Shown: one piece after another, positions 25,201 through 38,700 of the stretch
Layout: each line of letters starts with the position of its first letter
Position numbering within the stretch: position 1 is the first letter of the stretch
Assembly: GCF_964340395.1 (NCBI RefSeq)
Contig: NC_135561.1
Coordinates: 24,122,986-24,186,985, forward strand
Origin: Glandiceps talaboti
Taxonomy: Eukaryota; Hemichordata; Enteropneusta; Spengelidae
Reading direction: 5' to 3'
DNA length: 64,000 nucleotides
Notes under the pieces: generated by a model
The model's input: the letters and a program-made list of their open reading frames with translations, nothing else
What the model was told of the DNA's origin: nothing
The model's database searches: none
Position numbers and translations under genes: made by a program

Positions 25201-28200
25201 GAGTGATACAATAGAGTAGTCCTTGGATAGAGTGATACAATAGAGTGGTCCTGGGATAGAGTGATACAATAGAGTGGTCCTGGGATAGAGTGATACGATA
25301 GAGTAGTCCTGGGATAGAGTGATACAATAGAGTGGTCCTGGGATAGAGTGATACAATAGAGTGGTCTTGGGATAGAGTGATACAATAGAGTGGTCCTTAG
25401 ATAGTGATATGATTGAGTGGTCCTTGGATAGAGTGCTACAATAGAGTGGTCCTTGGATAGAGTGATACAATAGAGTGGTCCTTATATAGAGTGATACAAT
25501 ATAGTGGTCCTTAGATAGAGTGATACAATATAGTGGTCCTTAGATAGAGTGATACAATATAGTGGTCTTGGGATAGAGTGATACAATAGAGTGGTCCTGG
25601 GATAGAGTGATACAATAGAGTGGTCTTGGGATAGAGTGATACAATAGCGTGGTCCTTAGATAGAGTGATACAATAGAGTGGTCCTTATATAGAGTGATAC
25701 AATAGAGTGGTCCTGGGATAGAGTGATACAATAGAGTGGTCCTGGGATAGAGTGATACAATAGAGTGGTCCTGGGATAGTGATACAATATAGTGGTCCTA
25801 GGACAGTGTGATACAATAGAGTGGTCCTTAGATAGAGTGATACAATAGAGTGGTCCTGGGACAGAGTGATATGATAGAGTGGTCCTGGGATAGAGTGATA
25901 CAATAGAGTGGTCCTTATATAGAGTGATACAATAGAGTGGTCCTGGGATAGAGTGATACAATATAGTGGTCCTGGGATAGAGTGATACAATATAGTGGTC
26001 TTGGGATAGAGTGATACAATAGAGTGGTCCTCGGATAGAGTGATACAATATAGTGGTCTTGGGATAGAGTGATACAATAGAGTGGCCCTGGGATAGAGTG
26101 ATACAATAGAGTGGTCCTTGGATAGAGTGATACAATAGAGTGGTCCTGGGATAGAGTGATACAATAGTGTGGTCCTGGGATAGAGTGATACAATAGAGTG
26201 GTCCTAGGATAGTGATACAATAGAGTAGTCTTGGGATAGAGTGGTACAATGTAGTGGTCCTTAGATAGAGTGATACAATAGCGTGGTCCTTAGATAGAGT
26301 GATATGATAGAGTGGTCCTTGGATAGAGTGATACAATAGAGTGGTCCTTGGATAGAGTGATACAATAGAGTGGTCCTTAGATAGAGTGAAACAATAAAGT
26401 GGTCTTGGGATAGAATGGTACAATATAGTGGTCCTTAGATAGAGTGATACAATAGAGTGGTCCTTAGATAGAGTGATATGATAGAGTGGTCCTTGGATAG
26501 AGTGATACAATAGAGTGGTCCTTGGATAGAGTGATACAATAGAGTGGTCCTTAGATAGAGTGAAACAATAAAGTGGTCTTGGGATAGAATGGTACAATAT
26601 AGTGGTCCTTAGATAGAGTGAAACAATAAAGTGGTCCTTAGATAGAGTGACACAATAGAGTGGTCCTTAGATAGAGTGATACAATAGAGTGGTCCTTAGA
26701 TAGAGTGACACAATAGAGTGGTCCTTGGATAGAGTGATACAATAGAGTGGTCCTTAGATAGAGTGATACAATAGAGTGGTCCTGGGATAGAGTGATACAA
26801 TAGAGTGGTCCTTAGATAGAGTGAAACAATAAAGTGGTCCTTAGATAGAGTGACACAATAGAGTGGTCCTTAGATAGAGTGATACAATAGAGTGGTCCTT
26901 AGATAGAGTGACACAATAGAGTGGTCCTTGGATAGAGTGATACAATAGAGTGGTCCTTAGATAGAGTGATACAATAGAGTGGTCCTGGGATAGAGTGATA
27001 CAATAGAGTGGTCCTTAGATAGAGTGACACAATAGAGTGGTCCTTGGATAGAGTGATACAATAGAGTGGTCCTTAGATAGAGTGATACAATAGAGTGGTC
27101 CTTAGATAGAGTGACACAATAGAGTGGTCCTTGGATAGAGTGATACAATAGAGTGGTCCTTAGATAGAGTGATACAATAGAGTGGTCCTTAGATAGTGTG
27201 ATACAATAGAGTGGTCCTTGGATAGAGTGATACAATAGAGTGGTCCTTAGATAGAGTGACACAATAGAGTGGTCCTTGGATAGAGTGATACAATAGAGTG
27301 GTCCTTAGATAGAGTGATACAATAGAGTGGTCCTGGGATAGAGTGACACGATAGAGTAGTCCTTATATAGAGTGATACAATATAGTGGTCTTGGGATAGA
27401 GTGATACAATAGAGTGGTCCTGGGATAGAGTGATACAATATAGTGGTCCTTAGATAGAGTGATACAATATAGTGGTCCTGGGATAGAGTGATACAATAGA
27501 GTGGTCCTTAGATAGAGTGATACAATATAGTGGTCTTGGGATAGAGTGATACAATAGAGTGGTCCTGGGATAGAGTGATACAATATAGTGGTCTTGGGAT
27601 AGAGTAATACAATAGAGTGATCCTTAGATAGAGTGATATGATAGAGCGGTCCTGGGATAGAGTGACACAATAGAGTGGTCCTGGGATAGAGTGCTACAAA
27701 AGAGTGGTCCTGGGATAGAGTGATACAATAGAGTGGTCCTTAGATAGAGTGATACAATAGAGTTGTCCTTAGATAGTGATATGATTGAGTGGTCCTGGGA
27801 TAGAGTGATAGAATAGAGTGATATGATAGAGTGGTCCAGGGATAGAGTGATAGAATAGAGTGATATGATAGAGTGGTCCTGGGATAGAGTGATAGAATAG
27901 AGTGATATGATAGAGTGATACAATAGAGTGGTCCTTAGATAGAGTGATACAATAGAGTGGTCCTGGGATAGAGTGATACAATAGAGTGGTCCTTAGATAG
28001 AGTGATACAATAGAGTGGTCCTTGGATAGAGTGATACAATAGAGTGGTCCTTAGATAGAGTGACACAATAGAGTGGTCCTTAGATAGAGTGATACAATAG
28101 AGGGGTCCTGGGATAGAGTGATACAATAGAATGGTCTTGGGATAGAGTGATACAAAAGAGTGGTCCTGGGATAGAGTGACAAGATAGAGTATTGATTGAT

Positions 28201-31200
28201 TGATTGATTTATTACTCTAGGTCAATGCATCCATAAATGGATTTTCATGCATTGAATATAAAAATACAAAACATACGTTAAAATACAAAGATACATAATT
28301 TAAAAATATGGGAGAGTAACAAAATTTACAGGGCAGAGTACAAAGATAAAATAAAAGTTATAAAAAGTAAAACACGAGAGATGCTAGAATTCTGAAGTTA
28401 AAAACGGTTTAAGACATTAAAAACTAAGTGTTTACTAAGTAGTCGTATTTGCGGAAATACATGAGCGGTATTTGAAAGAACGACAGTGTGCCTTTGGAAT
28501 GTGGTATTTGGTCCGAGTATTGTATTGGTGTATTGTTGAGTTTTTGGTGACAAGATTAGTCCTTAGATAGAGTGATACAATAGAGTGGTCCTTAGATAGA
28601 GTGATATGATAGAGTGGTCCTGGGATAGAGTGATACAATAGAGTGGTCCTTATATAGAGTGATACAATAGAGTGGTCCTGGGATAGAGTGATACAATATA
28701 GTGGTCTTGGGATAGAGTGATACAATAGAGTGGTCCTCGGATAGAGTGATACAATATAGTGGTCCTGGGATAGAGTGATACAATAGAGTGGTCCTGGGAT
28801 AGAGTGATACAATAGAGTGGTCCTGGGATAGAGTGATACAATAGAGTGGTCCTGGGATAGAGTGATACAATAGAGTGGTCCTGGGATAGAGTGATACAAT
28901 AGAGTGGTCCTGGGATAGAGTGATACAATAGAGTGGTCCTGGGATAGAGTGATACAATAGAGTAGTCCTTGGATAGAGTGACACAATAGAGTGGTCCTTG
29001 GATAGAGTGATATAATATAGTGGTCTTGGGATAGAGTGATACAATAGAGTGGTCTTGGGATAGAGTGATACAATAGAGTGGTCCTGGGATAGAGTGCTTC
29101 AAAAGAGTGGTCCTGGGATAGAGTGATACAATAGAGTGGTCCTTAGATAGAGTGATACAATAGAGTTGTCCTTAGATAGTGATATGATTGAGTGGTCCTG
29201 GGATAGACTGATAGAATAGAGTGATATGATAGAGTGGTCCTTAGATAGAGTGATACAATAGAGTGGTCCTTAGATAGAGTGATACAATAGAGTGGTCTTG
29301 GGATAGAGTGATACAATAGAGTGGTCCTGGGATAGAGTGATACAATAGAGTGGTCCTGGGATAGAGTGATACAATAGAGTGGTCCTTAGATAGAGTGATA
29401 CAATATAGTGGTCTTGGGATAGAGTGATACAATAGAGTGGTCTTGGGATAGAGTGATACAATAGAGTGGTCCTGGGATAGAGTGCTACAAAAGAGTGGTC
29501 CTGGGATAGAGTGATACAATAGAGTGGTCCTTAGATAGAGTGATACAATAGAGTTGTCCTTAGATAGTGATATGATTGAGTGGTCCTGGGATAGAGTGAT
29601 AGAATAGAGTGATATGATAGAGTGGTCCTTAGATAGAGTGATACAATAGAGTGGGCCTTAGATAGAGTGATACAATAGAGTGGTCCTTGGATAGAGTGAT
29701 ACAATAGAGTGGTCCTTAGATAGAGTGATACAATAGAGTGGTCCTGGGATAGAGTGCTACAAAAGAGCGGTCCTGGGATAGAGTGATACAATAGAGTGGT
29801 CCTTAGATAGAGTGATACAATAGAGTTGTCCTTAGATAGTGATATGATTGAGTGGTCCTGGGATAGAGTGATAGAATAGAGTGATATGATAGAGTGGTCC
29901 TTAGATAGAGTGATACAATAGAGTGGTCCTTAGATAGAGTGATACTATAGAGTGGTCCTTGGATAGAGTGATACAATAGAGTGGTCCTTAGATAGAGTGA
30001 CACAATAGAGTGGTCATTAGATAGAGTGATACAATAGAGTGGTCCTTGGATAGAGTGATACAATAGAGTGGTCTTGGGATAGAGTGATACAAAAGAGTGG
30101 TCCTGGGATAGAGTGACACGATAGAGTAGTCCTTAGATAGAGTGATACAATAGAGTGGTCCTTAGATAGAGTGATACAATAGAGTGGTCCTGGGATAGAG
30201 TGATATGATAGAGTGGTCCTGGGATAGAGTGATACAATAGAGTGGTCCTTATATAGAGTGATACAATAGAGTGGTCCTGGGATAGAGTGATACAATAGAG
30301 TGGTCCTTAGATAGAGTGATACAATATAGTGGTCTTGGGATAGAGTGATACAATAGAATGGTCCTTAGATAGAGTGATACAATAGAGTGGTCCTGGGATA
30401 GAGTGATACAATATAGTGGTCTTGGGATAGAGTAATACAATAGAGTGATCCTTAGATAGAGTGATATGATAGAGTGGTCCTGGGATAGAGTGACACAATA
30501 GAGTGGTCCTTAGATAGAGTGATACAATAGAGTGGTCCTGGGATAGAGTGATACAATATAGTGGTCTTGGGATAGAGTAATACAATAGAGTGATTCTTAG
30601 ATAGAGTGATATGATAGAGTGGTCCTGGGATAGAGTGACACAATAGAGTGGTCCTGGGATAGAGTGCTACAAAAGAGTGGTCCTGGGATAGAGTGATACA
30701 ATAGAGTGGTCCTTGGATAGAGTGATACAATAGAATGGTGCTGGGATAGAGTGATACAATAGAGTGGTCCTGGGATAGAGTGAAACAATAGAGTGGTCCT
30801 TGGATAGAGTGATACAATAGAGTGGTCCTTAGATAGAGTGATATGATAGAGTGGTCCTGGGATAGAGTGATACAATAGAGTGGTCCTGGGATAGAGTGAT
30901 ACAATAGAGTGGTCCTTAGATAGAGTGATACAATAGAGTGGTCCTGGGATAGAGTGATACAATAGAGTGGTCCTGGGATAGAGTGATACAATAGCGTGGT
31001 CCTTAGATAGAGTGATATGATAGAGTGGTCCTTGGATAGAGTGATACAATAGAGTGGTCCTTAGATAGAGTGATACAATAGAGTGGTCTTGGGATAGAGT
31101 GATACAATAGAGTGGTCCTGGGATAGAGTGATACAATAGAGTGGTCCTTGGATAGAGTGATACAATAGAGTGGTCCTTAGATAGAGTGATACAATAGAGT

Positions 31201-34200
31201 GGTCCTGGGATAGAGTGATACAATAGAATGGTCTTGGGATAGAGTGATACAAAAGAGTGGTCCTGGGATAGAGTGACACGATAGAGTAGTCCTTAGATAG
31301 AGTGATACAATAGAGTGGTCCTTAGATAGAGTGATATGATAGAGTGGTCCTGGGATAGAGTGATACAATAGAGTGGTCCTTATATAGAGTGATACAATAG
31401 AGTGGTCCTGGGATAGAGTGATACAATATAGTGGTCTTGGGATAGAGTGATACAATAGAGTGGTCCTCGGATAGAGTGATACAATATAGTGGTCTTGGGA
31501 TAGAGTGATACAATAGAGTGGTCCTGGGATAGAGTGATACAATAGAGTGGTCCTGGGATAGAGTGATACAATAGAGTGGTCTTGGGATAGAGTGATACAA
31601 TAGAGTGGTCCTGGGATAGAGTGATACAATAGAGTGGTCCTGGGATAGAGTGATACAATAGAGTGGTCCTGGGATAGAGTGATACAATAGAGTAGTCCTT
31701 GGATAGAGTGATACAATAGAGTGGTCCTTGGATAGAGTGATACAATAGAGTGGTCCTGGGATAGAGTGATACAATAGTGTGGTCCTGGGATAGAGTGATA
31801 CAATAGAGTAGTCCTAGGATAGAGTGATACAATACAGTAGTCTTGGGATAGAGTGGTACAATGTAGTGGTCCTTAGATAGAGTGATACAATAGCGTGGTC
31901 CTTAGATAGAGTGATACAATAGAGTGGTCCTTAGATAGAGTGAAACAATACAGTGGTCCTGGGATAGAGTGATACAATATAGTGGTCCTTAGATAGAGTG
32001 ATACAATAGAGTGGTCCTTGGATAGAGTGATACAATAGAGTGGTCCTTAGATAGAGTGATACAATATAGTGGTCTTGGGATAGAGTGATACAATAGAGTG
32101 GTCTTGGGATAGAGTGATACAATAGAGTGGTCCTGGGATAGAGTGATACAATAGAGTGGTCCTGGGATAGAGTGATACAATAGAGTGGTCCTTAGATAGA
32201 GTGATACAATATAGTGGTCTTGGGATAGAGTGATACAATAGAGTGGTCTTGGGATAGAGTGATACAATAGAGTGGTCCTGGGATAGAGTGCTACAAAAGA
32301 GTGGTCCTGGGATAGAGTGATACAATAGAGTGGTCCTTAGATAGAGTGATACAATAGAGTTGTCCTTAGATAGTGATATGATTGAGTGGTCCTGGGATAG
32401 AGTGATAGAATAGAGTGATATGATAGAGTGGTCCTTAGATAGAGTGATACAATAGAGTGGTCATTAGATAGAGTGATACAATAGAGTGGTCCTTGGATAG
32501 AGTGATGCAATAGAGTGGTCCTTAGATAGAGTGACACAATAGAGTGGTCCTTAGATAGAGTGATACAATAGAGTGGTCCTGGGATAGAGTGCTACAAAAG
32601 AGTGGTCCTGGGATAGAGTGATACAATAGAGTGGTCCTTAGATAGAGTGATACAATAGAGTTGTCCTTAGATAGTGATATGATTGAGTGGTCCTGGGATA
32701 GAGTGATAGAATAGAGTGATATGATAGAGTGGTCCTTAGATAGAGTGATACAATAGAGTGGTCCTTAGATAGAGTGATACAATAGAGTGGTCCTTGGATA
32801 GAGTGATACAATAGAGTGGTCCTTAGATAGAGTGACACAATAGAGTGGTCCTGGGATAGAGTGATACAATAGAGTGGTCCTGGGATAGAGTGATACAAAA
32901 GAGTGGTCCTGGGATAGAGTGACACGATAGAGTAGTCCTTAGATAGAGTGATACAATAGAGTGGTCCTTAGATAGAGTGATACAATAGAGTGGTCCTGGG
33001 ATAGAGTGATATGATAGAGTGATCCTGGGATAGAGTGATACAATAGAGTGGTCCTTATATAGAGTGATACAATAGAGTGGTCCTGGGATAGAGTGATACA
33101 ATATAGTGGTCTTGGGATAGAGTGATACAATATAGTGGTCTTGGGATAGAGTGATACAATAGAGTGGTCCTGGGATAGAGTGATACAATAGAGTGGTCCT
33201 GGGATAGAGTGATACAATAGAGTGGTCCTGGGATAGAGTGATACAATAGAGTGGTCCTGGGATAGAGTGATACAATAGAGTGGTCCTGGGATAGAGTGAT
33301 ACAATAGAGTGGTCCTGGGATAGAGTGATACAATAGAGTAGTCCTTGGATAGAGTGATACAATAGAGTGGTCCTTGGATAGAGTGATACAATAGAGTGGT
33401 CCTGGGATAGAGTGATACAATAGTGTGGTAATGGGATAGAGTGATACAATAGAGTAGTCCTAGGATAGAGTGATACAATAGAGTAGTCTTGGGATAGAGT
33501 GGTACAATGTAGTGGTCCTTAGATAGAGTGATACAATAGCGTGGTCCTTAGATAGAGTGATATGATAGAGTGGTCCTTGGATAGAGTGATACAATAGAGT
33601 GGTCCTGGGATAGAGTGATACAATAGAGTGGTCTTTGGATAGAGTGATACAATAGAGTGGTCCTGGGATAGAGTGATACAATAGAGTGGTCCTTAGATAG
33701 AGTGATACAATATAGTGGTCTTGGGATAGAGTGATACAATAGAGTGGTCCTTAGATAGAGTGATACAATAGAGTGGTCCTGGGATAGAGTGATACAATAT
33801 AGTGGTCTTGGGATAGAGTAATACAATAGAGTGATCCTTAGATAGAGTGATATGATAGAGTGGTCCTGGGATAGAGTGACACAATAGAGTGGTCCTGGGA
33901 TAGAGTGCTACAAAAGAGTGGTCCTTGGATAGAGTGATATGATAGAGTGGTCCTTGGATAGAGTGATACAATAGAGTGGTCTTTGGATAGAGTGATATGA
34001 TAGAGTGGTCCTTAGATAGAGTGATACAATAGAGTGGTCCTGGGATAGAGTGAAACAATAGAGTGGTCTTTGGATAGAGTGATACAATAGAGTGGTCCTT
34101 AGATAGAGTGATATGATAGAGTGGTCCTGGGATAGAGTGATACAATAGAGTGGTCCTGGGATAGAGTGATACAATAGAGTGGTCCTTAGATAGAGTGATA

Positions 34201-34890
34201 CAATAGAGTGGTCCTGGGATAGAGTGATACAATAGAGTGGTCCTGGGATAGAGTGATACAATAGCGTGGTCCTTAGATAGAGTGATATGATAGAGTGGTC
34301 CTTGGATAGAGTGATACAATAGAGTGGTCCTTAGATAGAGTGATACAATAGAGTCGTCTTGGGATAGAGTGATACAATAGAGTGGTCCTGGGATAGAGTG
34401 ATACAATAGAGTGGTCCTTGGATAGAGTGATACAATAGAGTGGTCCTGGGATAGAGTGATACAATAGAGTGGTCCTTAGATAGAGTGATACAATAGAGTA
34501 GTCCTGGGATAGAGTGATACAATAGAGTGGTCCTTAGATAGAGTGATACAATAGAGTGGTCCTTGGATAGAGTGATACAATAGAGTGGTCCTGGGATAGA
34601 GTGATACAATATAGTGGTCTTGGGATAAAGTAATACAATAGAGTGATCCTTAGATAGAGTGATATGATAAAGTGGTCCTGGGATAGAGTGACACAATAGA
34701 GTGGTCCTGGGATAGAGTGATACAATAGAGTGGTCTTGGGATAGAGTGATACAATAGAGTGGTCCTGGGATAGAGTGATACAATAGAGTGGTCCTTAGAT
34801 AGAGTGATACAATAGAGTAGTCCTAGGATAGAGTGATACAATAGAGTGGTCCTGGGATAGAGTGATACAATAGAGTGGTCCTTGGATAGA
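22207..34890. repeat. 29-bp satellite array (about 12.3 kb of repeat, roughly 420 units)
   Basis: The plus-strand unit is GATAGAGTGATACAATAGAG followed by TGGTCCTGG, with TTAG, TTGG and CTTGG variants. Since 29 is not a multiple of three, the frame rotates every unit and three units give the 29-residue patterns seen in minus-strand ORFs (HSIPGPLYCITLSQD). Higher-order structure is clear: 23072-23767 and 23768-24463 are near-identical blocks of 696 bp (24 units), and a 7-unit (203-bp) block repeats around 26621 and 26824. Units shortened to GATAGTGATATGATTGAG recur in the same neighbourhood near 24895, 27770, 29170, 29560, 29840, 32370 and 32670. It is interrupted by a LINE fragment at 28191-28546. 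Confidence 0.97.
28191..28546 (-). mobile_element. LINE 3' fragment inserted in the 29-bp array
   Basis: On the minus strand a broken frame reads IHQYNTRTKYHIPKAHCRSF then KYRS, like the C-terminus of CR1/Rex-type LINE ORF2 proteins, followed by an AT-rich 3' region ending in (ATCA)n-like repeats at the low-coordinate side. The flanks show GTGACAAGAT at 28176-28185 and again at 28547-28556, a target duplication expected of target-primed reverse transcription. The copy is strongly 5' truncated and dead. Confidence 0.7.
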
Positions 34891-36790
34891 ATTGTTGGTA
34901 CGTGTAAACAAATCTTGGATATACAAAGGTGATTTACCATTCAAAGCCTTAAAAACTAGTAAAATTACTAATCAACTCTTGCCTTGACAGGCAACCAGTG
35001 AAGCTCAATAAGAGATTGTGTTATTCTATCATACTTTCTCAAACCTTTTACAACACGTGCAGCATTATTTTGTACTCGCTCCAACCTGTCAAACAAATAT
35101 TGTGGCATTCCATACAATATGCAGTTTGCATAATCAAGATGAGAACTGACTAGAGAATGGACCAATACTTCACAAGCTTTCTGATTCAAATATTTACGAA
35201 TACGACGGAGATGGTATAAGTTATGATTCACTTTCTTACAGACTTGGTTAACATGAAAAACCATAGAAAGATTTGAATCTAACCAGCCTCCCAGATTGCG
35301 GACTTGGTCATTATTTTGATCCTAGTATTTCCAACTGTGACATGGTCAAAACTGATCTTGGCAAGTTGTTGCCTGGTTCCAAAGAGTATATTACCTCTGT
35401 TTTACTTTCATTTAGTTTCAATCTATACTTCAACATCCAAGTTTGAATATCAGTAATACATTTCTCTAAAGAATTTACAATATTAGTTTGACTATCTGTC
35501 CGAGGTGTGAACACTTTTAGTAGCTGCGTATCATCATTGTACCCATAGGAAGTGATCATATATGATTATTAATTGCATTAAATAAAGAACTAGCGTAAGC
35601 TGTAAAAAGCACTGGTCCAAGGCAGGATCCCTGTGGAACACCAAACTTGAGACCAGCACTATCAGATGAACTTCCAGAAACTGAAACTCGTTGAGATCTA
35701 TTGGCTAGATATGAAGTAAGCCAACTTAGAGATGTACCATTCAATCCAAAGTCATTCTCCATTGTCCGTAGCAACATACTGTGATCAATTGTGTCGAAGG
35801 CTGCACTGAGGTCAAGTAACACCAACAATGCCACGTGTTGACGGTCCATATACTGTCAGATGTAACTTTACAAAGAACAGTTTCAGTACTGTGAAATTGT
35901 CTGTATGCAGATTGATCGATAGGTAAAGGAGCATTGGTTTGCATATGATTTGATAATTGAGCAACTACTATACGGTTCAACTAATTTTGAAACGAAACTC
36001 TATAATTGGATACATTAGTTCTGGCATCTCACTTTTTCATGAGTGGAGAGACAATTGCATCTTTCCATGTGTCTGAGAATACTCCATTACGTAGTGAACT
36101 GTTGATCATGGAAGGGATAATTGGAATCAGGGCATTCAGACATTCTTTTAGTAACCAAGTAGAAATTGGAAAACTAACACACGGCTTTGAAGGAGATTTC
36201 AGAATGTATCTTCATACTTCGTCACATGTCACAGGTGTAAATCCTTCTAACTTGTTGTTTACACTCCTTGTTGGATGAGAGTCCATTACATGTAATGCTG
36301 AAGACGACTTTCCTGCCTTCGTGTCCAATTCATCCCTGATTTTTGACACTTCGTCGATAAAATACTGATTGAATCTGTTTGTGAGCTCAGTCTTCATGGA
36401 ATGATCAGGAAGTGGAGTTTCGTTTTCCGGCTTGATTAAGGAATTCACTATAATGTAGAGCTTTCTCTGGTCGCCATGACATTCAGATATTTTAGTTGAA
36501 TAATATTCAACACATGCTTTGTCTAGTTTATTTGTCATTCTGTTTCTTAACTGTTTGAAAATAAGTCTGCTTGTGGCAGTTTGGTTTTTTCTCCACTTCC
36601 TCTCTGCTTGTCTTCGTAGCCCTCTAGTTAGTTTGATTTCATCATTAATCCATCCTAACTGATCCATTTTGTTTTCATGGTTGCGTGTTTATCGAGAAGT
36701 TCACATAGTACAGTGTCATATGTGGAAACAAGATAGTCCAAGTTGTTACATGATAGAATGGTTTTCAAATGCCTTGCTGTCTTGAAGGCT
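34891..36790 (-). pseudogene. CR1/L2-like non-LTR reverse transcriptase, broken
   Basis: Minus-strand segments in order: NLDYLVSTYDTVLCELLDKH (near 36690-36750), then MDQLGWINDEIKL (36667 down), then the RT core LLDLSAAFDTIDHSMLL and FGVPQGSCLGPVLF (35849-35556), then YGYNDDTQL where an active copy has Y-A-D-D (35540), then WMLKYRLKLNESKTE, then the C-terminal SSHLDYANCILYGMP, RVQNNAARVV and ELHWLPVKARVD (35264-34968), and ALNGKSPLYIQDL near 34920. Several frameshifts and the altered catalytic box mean it is inactive. Its 3' end is cut where the 29-bp array begins, so the junction is a rearrangement and not a normal LINE tail. Confidence 0.9.
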
Positions 36791-37358
36791 GTTATCAGTG
36801 TCCTTTGTTGACATAACTATTCAATGGGTGGAAAACAGCTCCCGCAGACAATCTAATCGAAACGAAAATTATCTACTATTTCCGAATCGGATGAGAATGG
36901 CTTCAAGAGTTCCTCACAATATTCTCTCAAGTTGTTCAGATGTAGTATATATTGTAACAGTACATTCGATCTATGACCATTCAAAATCTTTGCGAAAGTA
37001 GACCCAGAAATTCGTTAGAGCAGAACGTTTTGTTGGATAACCATCCCTCTTGAAAGCTATGTGTACATGCACTTATTTCATTTTTTACTGCGTTCGTTAT
37101 CATCCACACAGTGACATGAAGTGGTTTCATCTTCTTTCAAAGCACGGCCCGTGTTCACTGAAGCCGGCCGTACTGTGGTGTATTGCGTACTGTCTCCAGC
37201 CATTTTTGTTTGAGGTTTTGATGGATAGACATGTCTTACGTTGTGGAAGTTATTTGACCTGGGAGCGTGAAGTGCTGACTGTACTTTGTTGTGTCCATCC
37301 ACTTTGGACATGTGACTGGCATGACACAGTAATTGTTCAGGTAGACAAAACAATGGAA
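36791..37358. other. Intron sequence, unassigned
   Basis: Possibly the decayed upstream part of the LINE, but no endonuclease motif is legible. ORFs overlap on both strands (37050-37370 plus, 37078-37362 minus) without recognisable domains. Confidence 0.4.
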
Positions 37359-38157
37359 ACAAGTCATTGAGAATGACATAGTCCCCGCTATGATTGTTTT
37401 TTTAAGGAATTATCACTACTCTGATCACGCAAAAACACCTGTGAACCTAAATCAAACAGACTTAGATATGTTGTGTCTGCTTGTTGGACATGGAACATGC
37501 CTACAACAATAAAGGATGGGTTGGGTATGGGGGATCGTATCACGACGAAAATGGATATGCACATGTATGTTATAGAACACTGTCCCAATACCAACTTTGA
37601 ATGAGATCTGTTCAAGCATGTCTGAGCTATGGCTTTGGACATAGAAAAATCGCAAACAAAATGGCTGCCAGGCGGCCATATTGGATCGTATCACAACAAC
37701 AATGAATATGCACATGTATGTCATAGAACACTGTCCCAATACCAACTTTGAATGAGATCTGTTCAAGCATGTCTGAGTTATGGCTTTGGACATGGAAAAT
37801 TCACAAACAAAATGGCTGCTAGGCAGCCATATTGGATCGTATCATGACAACAATGAATATGCACATGTATGTCATAGAACACTGTCCTAATACCAACTTT
37901 GAATGAGATCTGTTCAAGCATGTCTGAGTTATGGCTTTAGACAGGGAAAATTTGCAAACAAAATGGCTGCTAGGCGGCCATATTGGATTGTATCATGAAA
38001 CAAATTGAAGTGCATATGTATGCCATTGTATGGTGCCCCTGTACCAAGTTTGAAAAAAATCGGTCCAGGCATCTCCAAGAAACGGCTGCGGACGGACGGA
38101 CGGACAGACGGAACTCAATCCATAAGTCCCCGTCCCAGACTTCGTCCGGTGGGACTA
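37359..38157 (+). mobile_element. Helentron/pearl-like element, family A copy 1
   Basis: It starts ACAAGTCATTGAGAATGAC (an inverted GTCATT/AATGAC hairpin), then the subterminal TAGTCCCCGC, then a unique head with about three 151-bp core units, a (CGGA)n tract near 38090, and a 3' hairpin AGTCCCCGTCCCAGAC-TTC-GTCCGGTGGGACT. The subterminal motif and the 3' end are mutually inverted. No protein is encoded. By established knowledge, this layout resembles non-autonomous Helentrons (bivalve pearl elements, fly DINE-1); assignment is inferred. Confidence 0.75.
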
Positions 38158-38700
38158 ATAATCAGTAAATTTAGACTAAGCGACCACAAGCTTCAAATTG
38201 AAAAAAGCCGTTACAACAAATTTATACCAGCAAAAAGTAGATTATGTAAAATAGAATAGAAGACGAAAAACACTTTGTTGTACAATGTCCCATTTATGAT
38301 TTACATAGGCAAGACCGACCTGTATTTAATGAAGTTGATATATATATTGAAAATTTTAAAAACTTACCAGAAGAACAAAAATTTAAAGAAACAATGAACA
38401 ACACAAATCTAATTATTACACTTGGCAAATATATCAAATTAAGCAATATACAAAGAGACCATCTAACAAAATAATTGTAATACATAATCAAATATACATC
38501 TCCGTAAATCTGTCTAATTACTAGACATTATTTTTCTCTTTCTTTTCACTGAATAGCTTTTGTAGTTCATTAGTCTTATCATGTTATGTAATGCTTCTTT
38601 TGGATAGTTTATTAGTTTTGTTTCCTTTTATGTTTTGTACTATTAACAACTTCCCACGGTTTTGTTATGTGTATTCTAATAAATAGTACAGTGGCATTAA
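38158..38700 (+). pseudogene. LINE ORF2 C-terminal fragment plus 3' region
   Basis: Immediately after the family A 3' end a plus-strand frame reads RLSDHKLQIEKSRYNKF and KSRLCK; after a small deletion or frameshift near 38250 it continues IEDEKHFVVQCPIYDLH to a stop at about 38472. By recall, R-x-SDHxLxIExGRY, C-x2-C and IEDExHFxxxCPxY form the C-terminal tail of many invertebrate LINE polyproteins. The following T-rich sequence looks like its 3' untranslated region. It is a dead fragment, opposite in strand to the other LINE remnants. Confidence 0.65.

Noticed and set aside
2257-34890. CRISPR-like appearance of regular repeats
   Set aside because: Units are directly abutting, with no unique spacers; there are no cas genes, and the genome is animal.
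22011-34940. Dozens of minus-strand ORFs such as HSIPGPLYCITLSQDHSIV
   Set aside because: By-products of the 29-bp array; overlapping frames carry the same pattern shifted by one unit.
36006-36278. 90-codon plus-strand ORF
   Set aside because: Antisense shadow of the minus-strand LINE polyprotein.
37050-37370. Possible exon or small protein gene (106 codons plus, 94 codons minus)
   Set aside because: Overlapping ORFs on both strands, no recognised domain, and no splice or family evidence.
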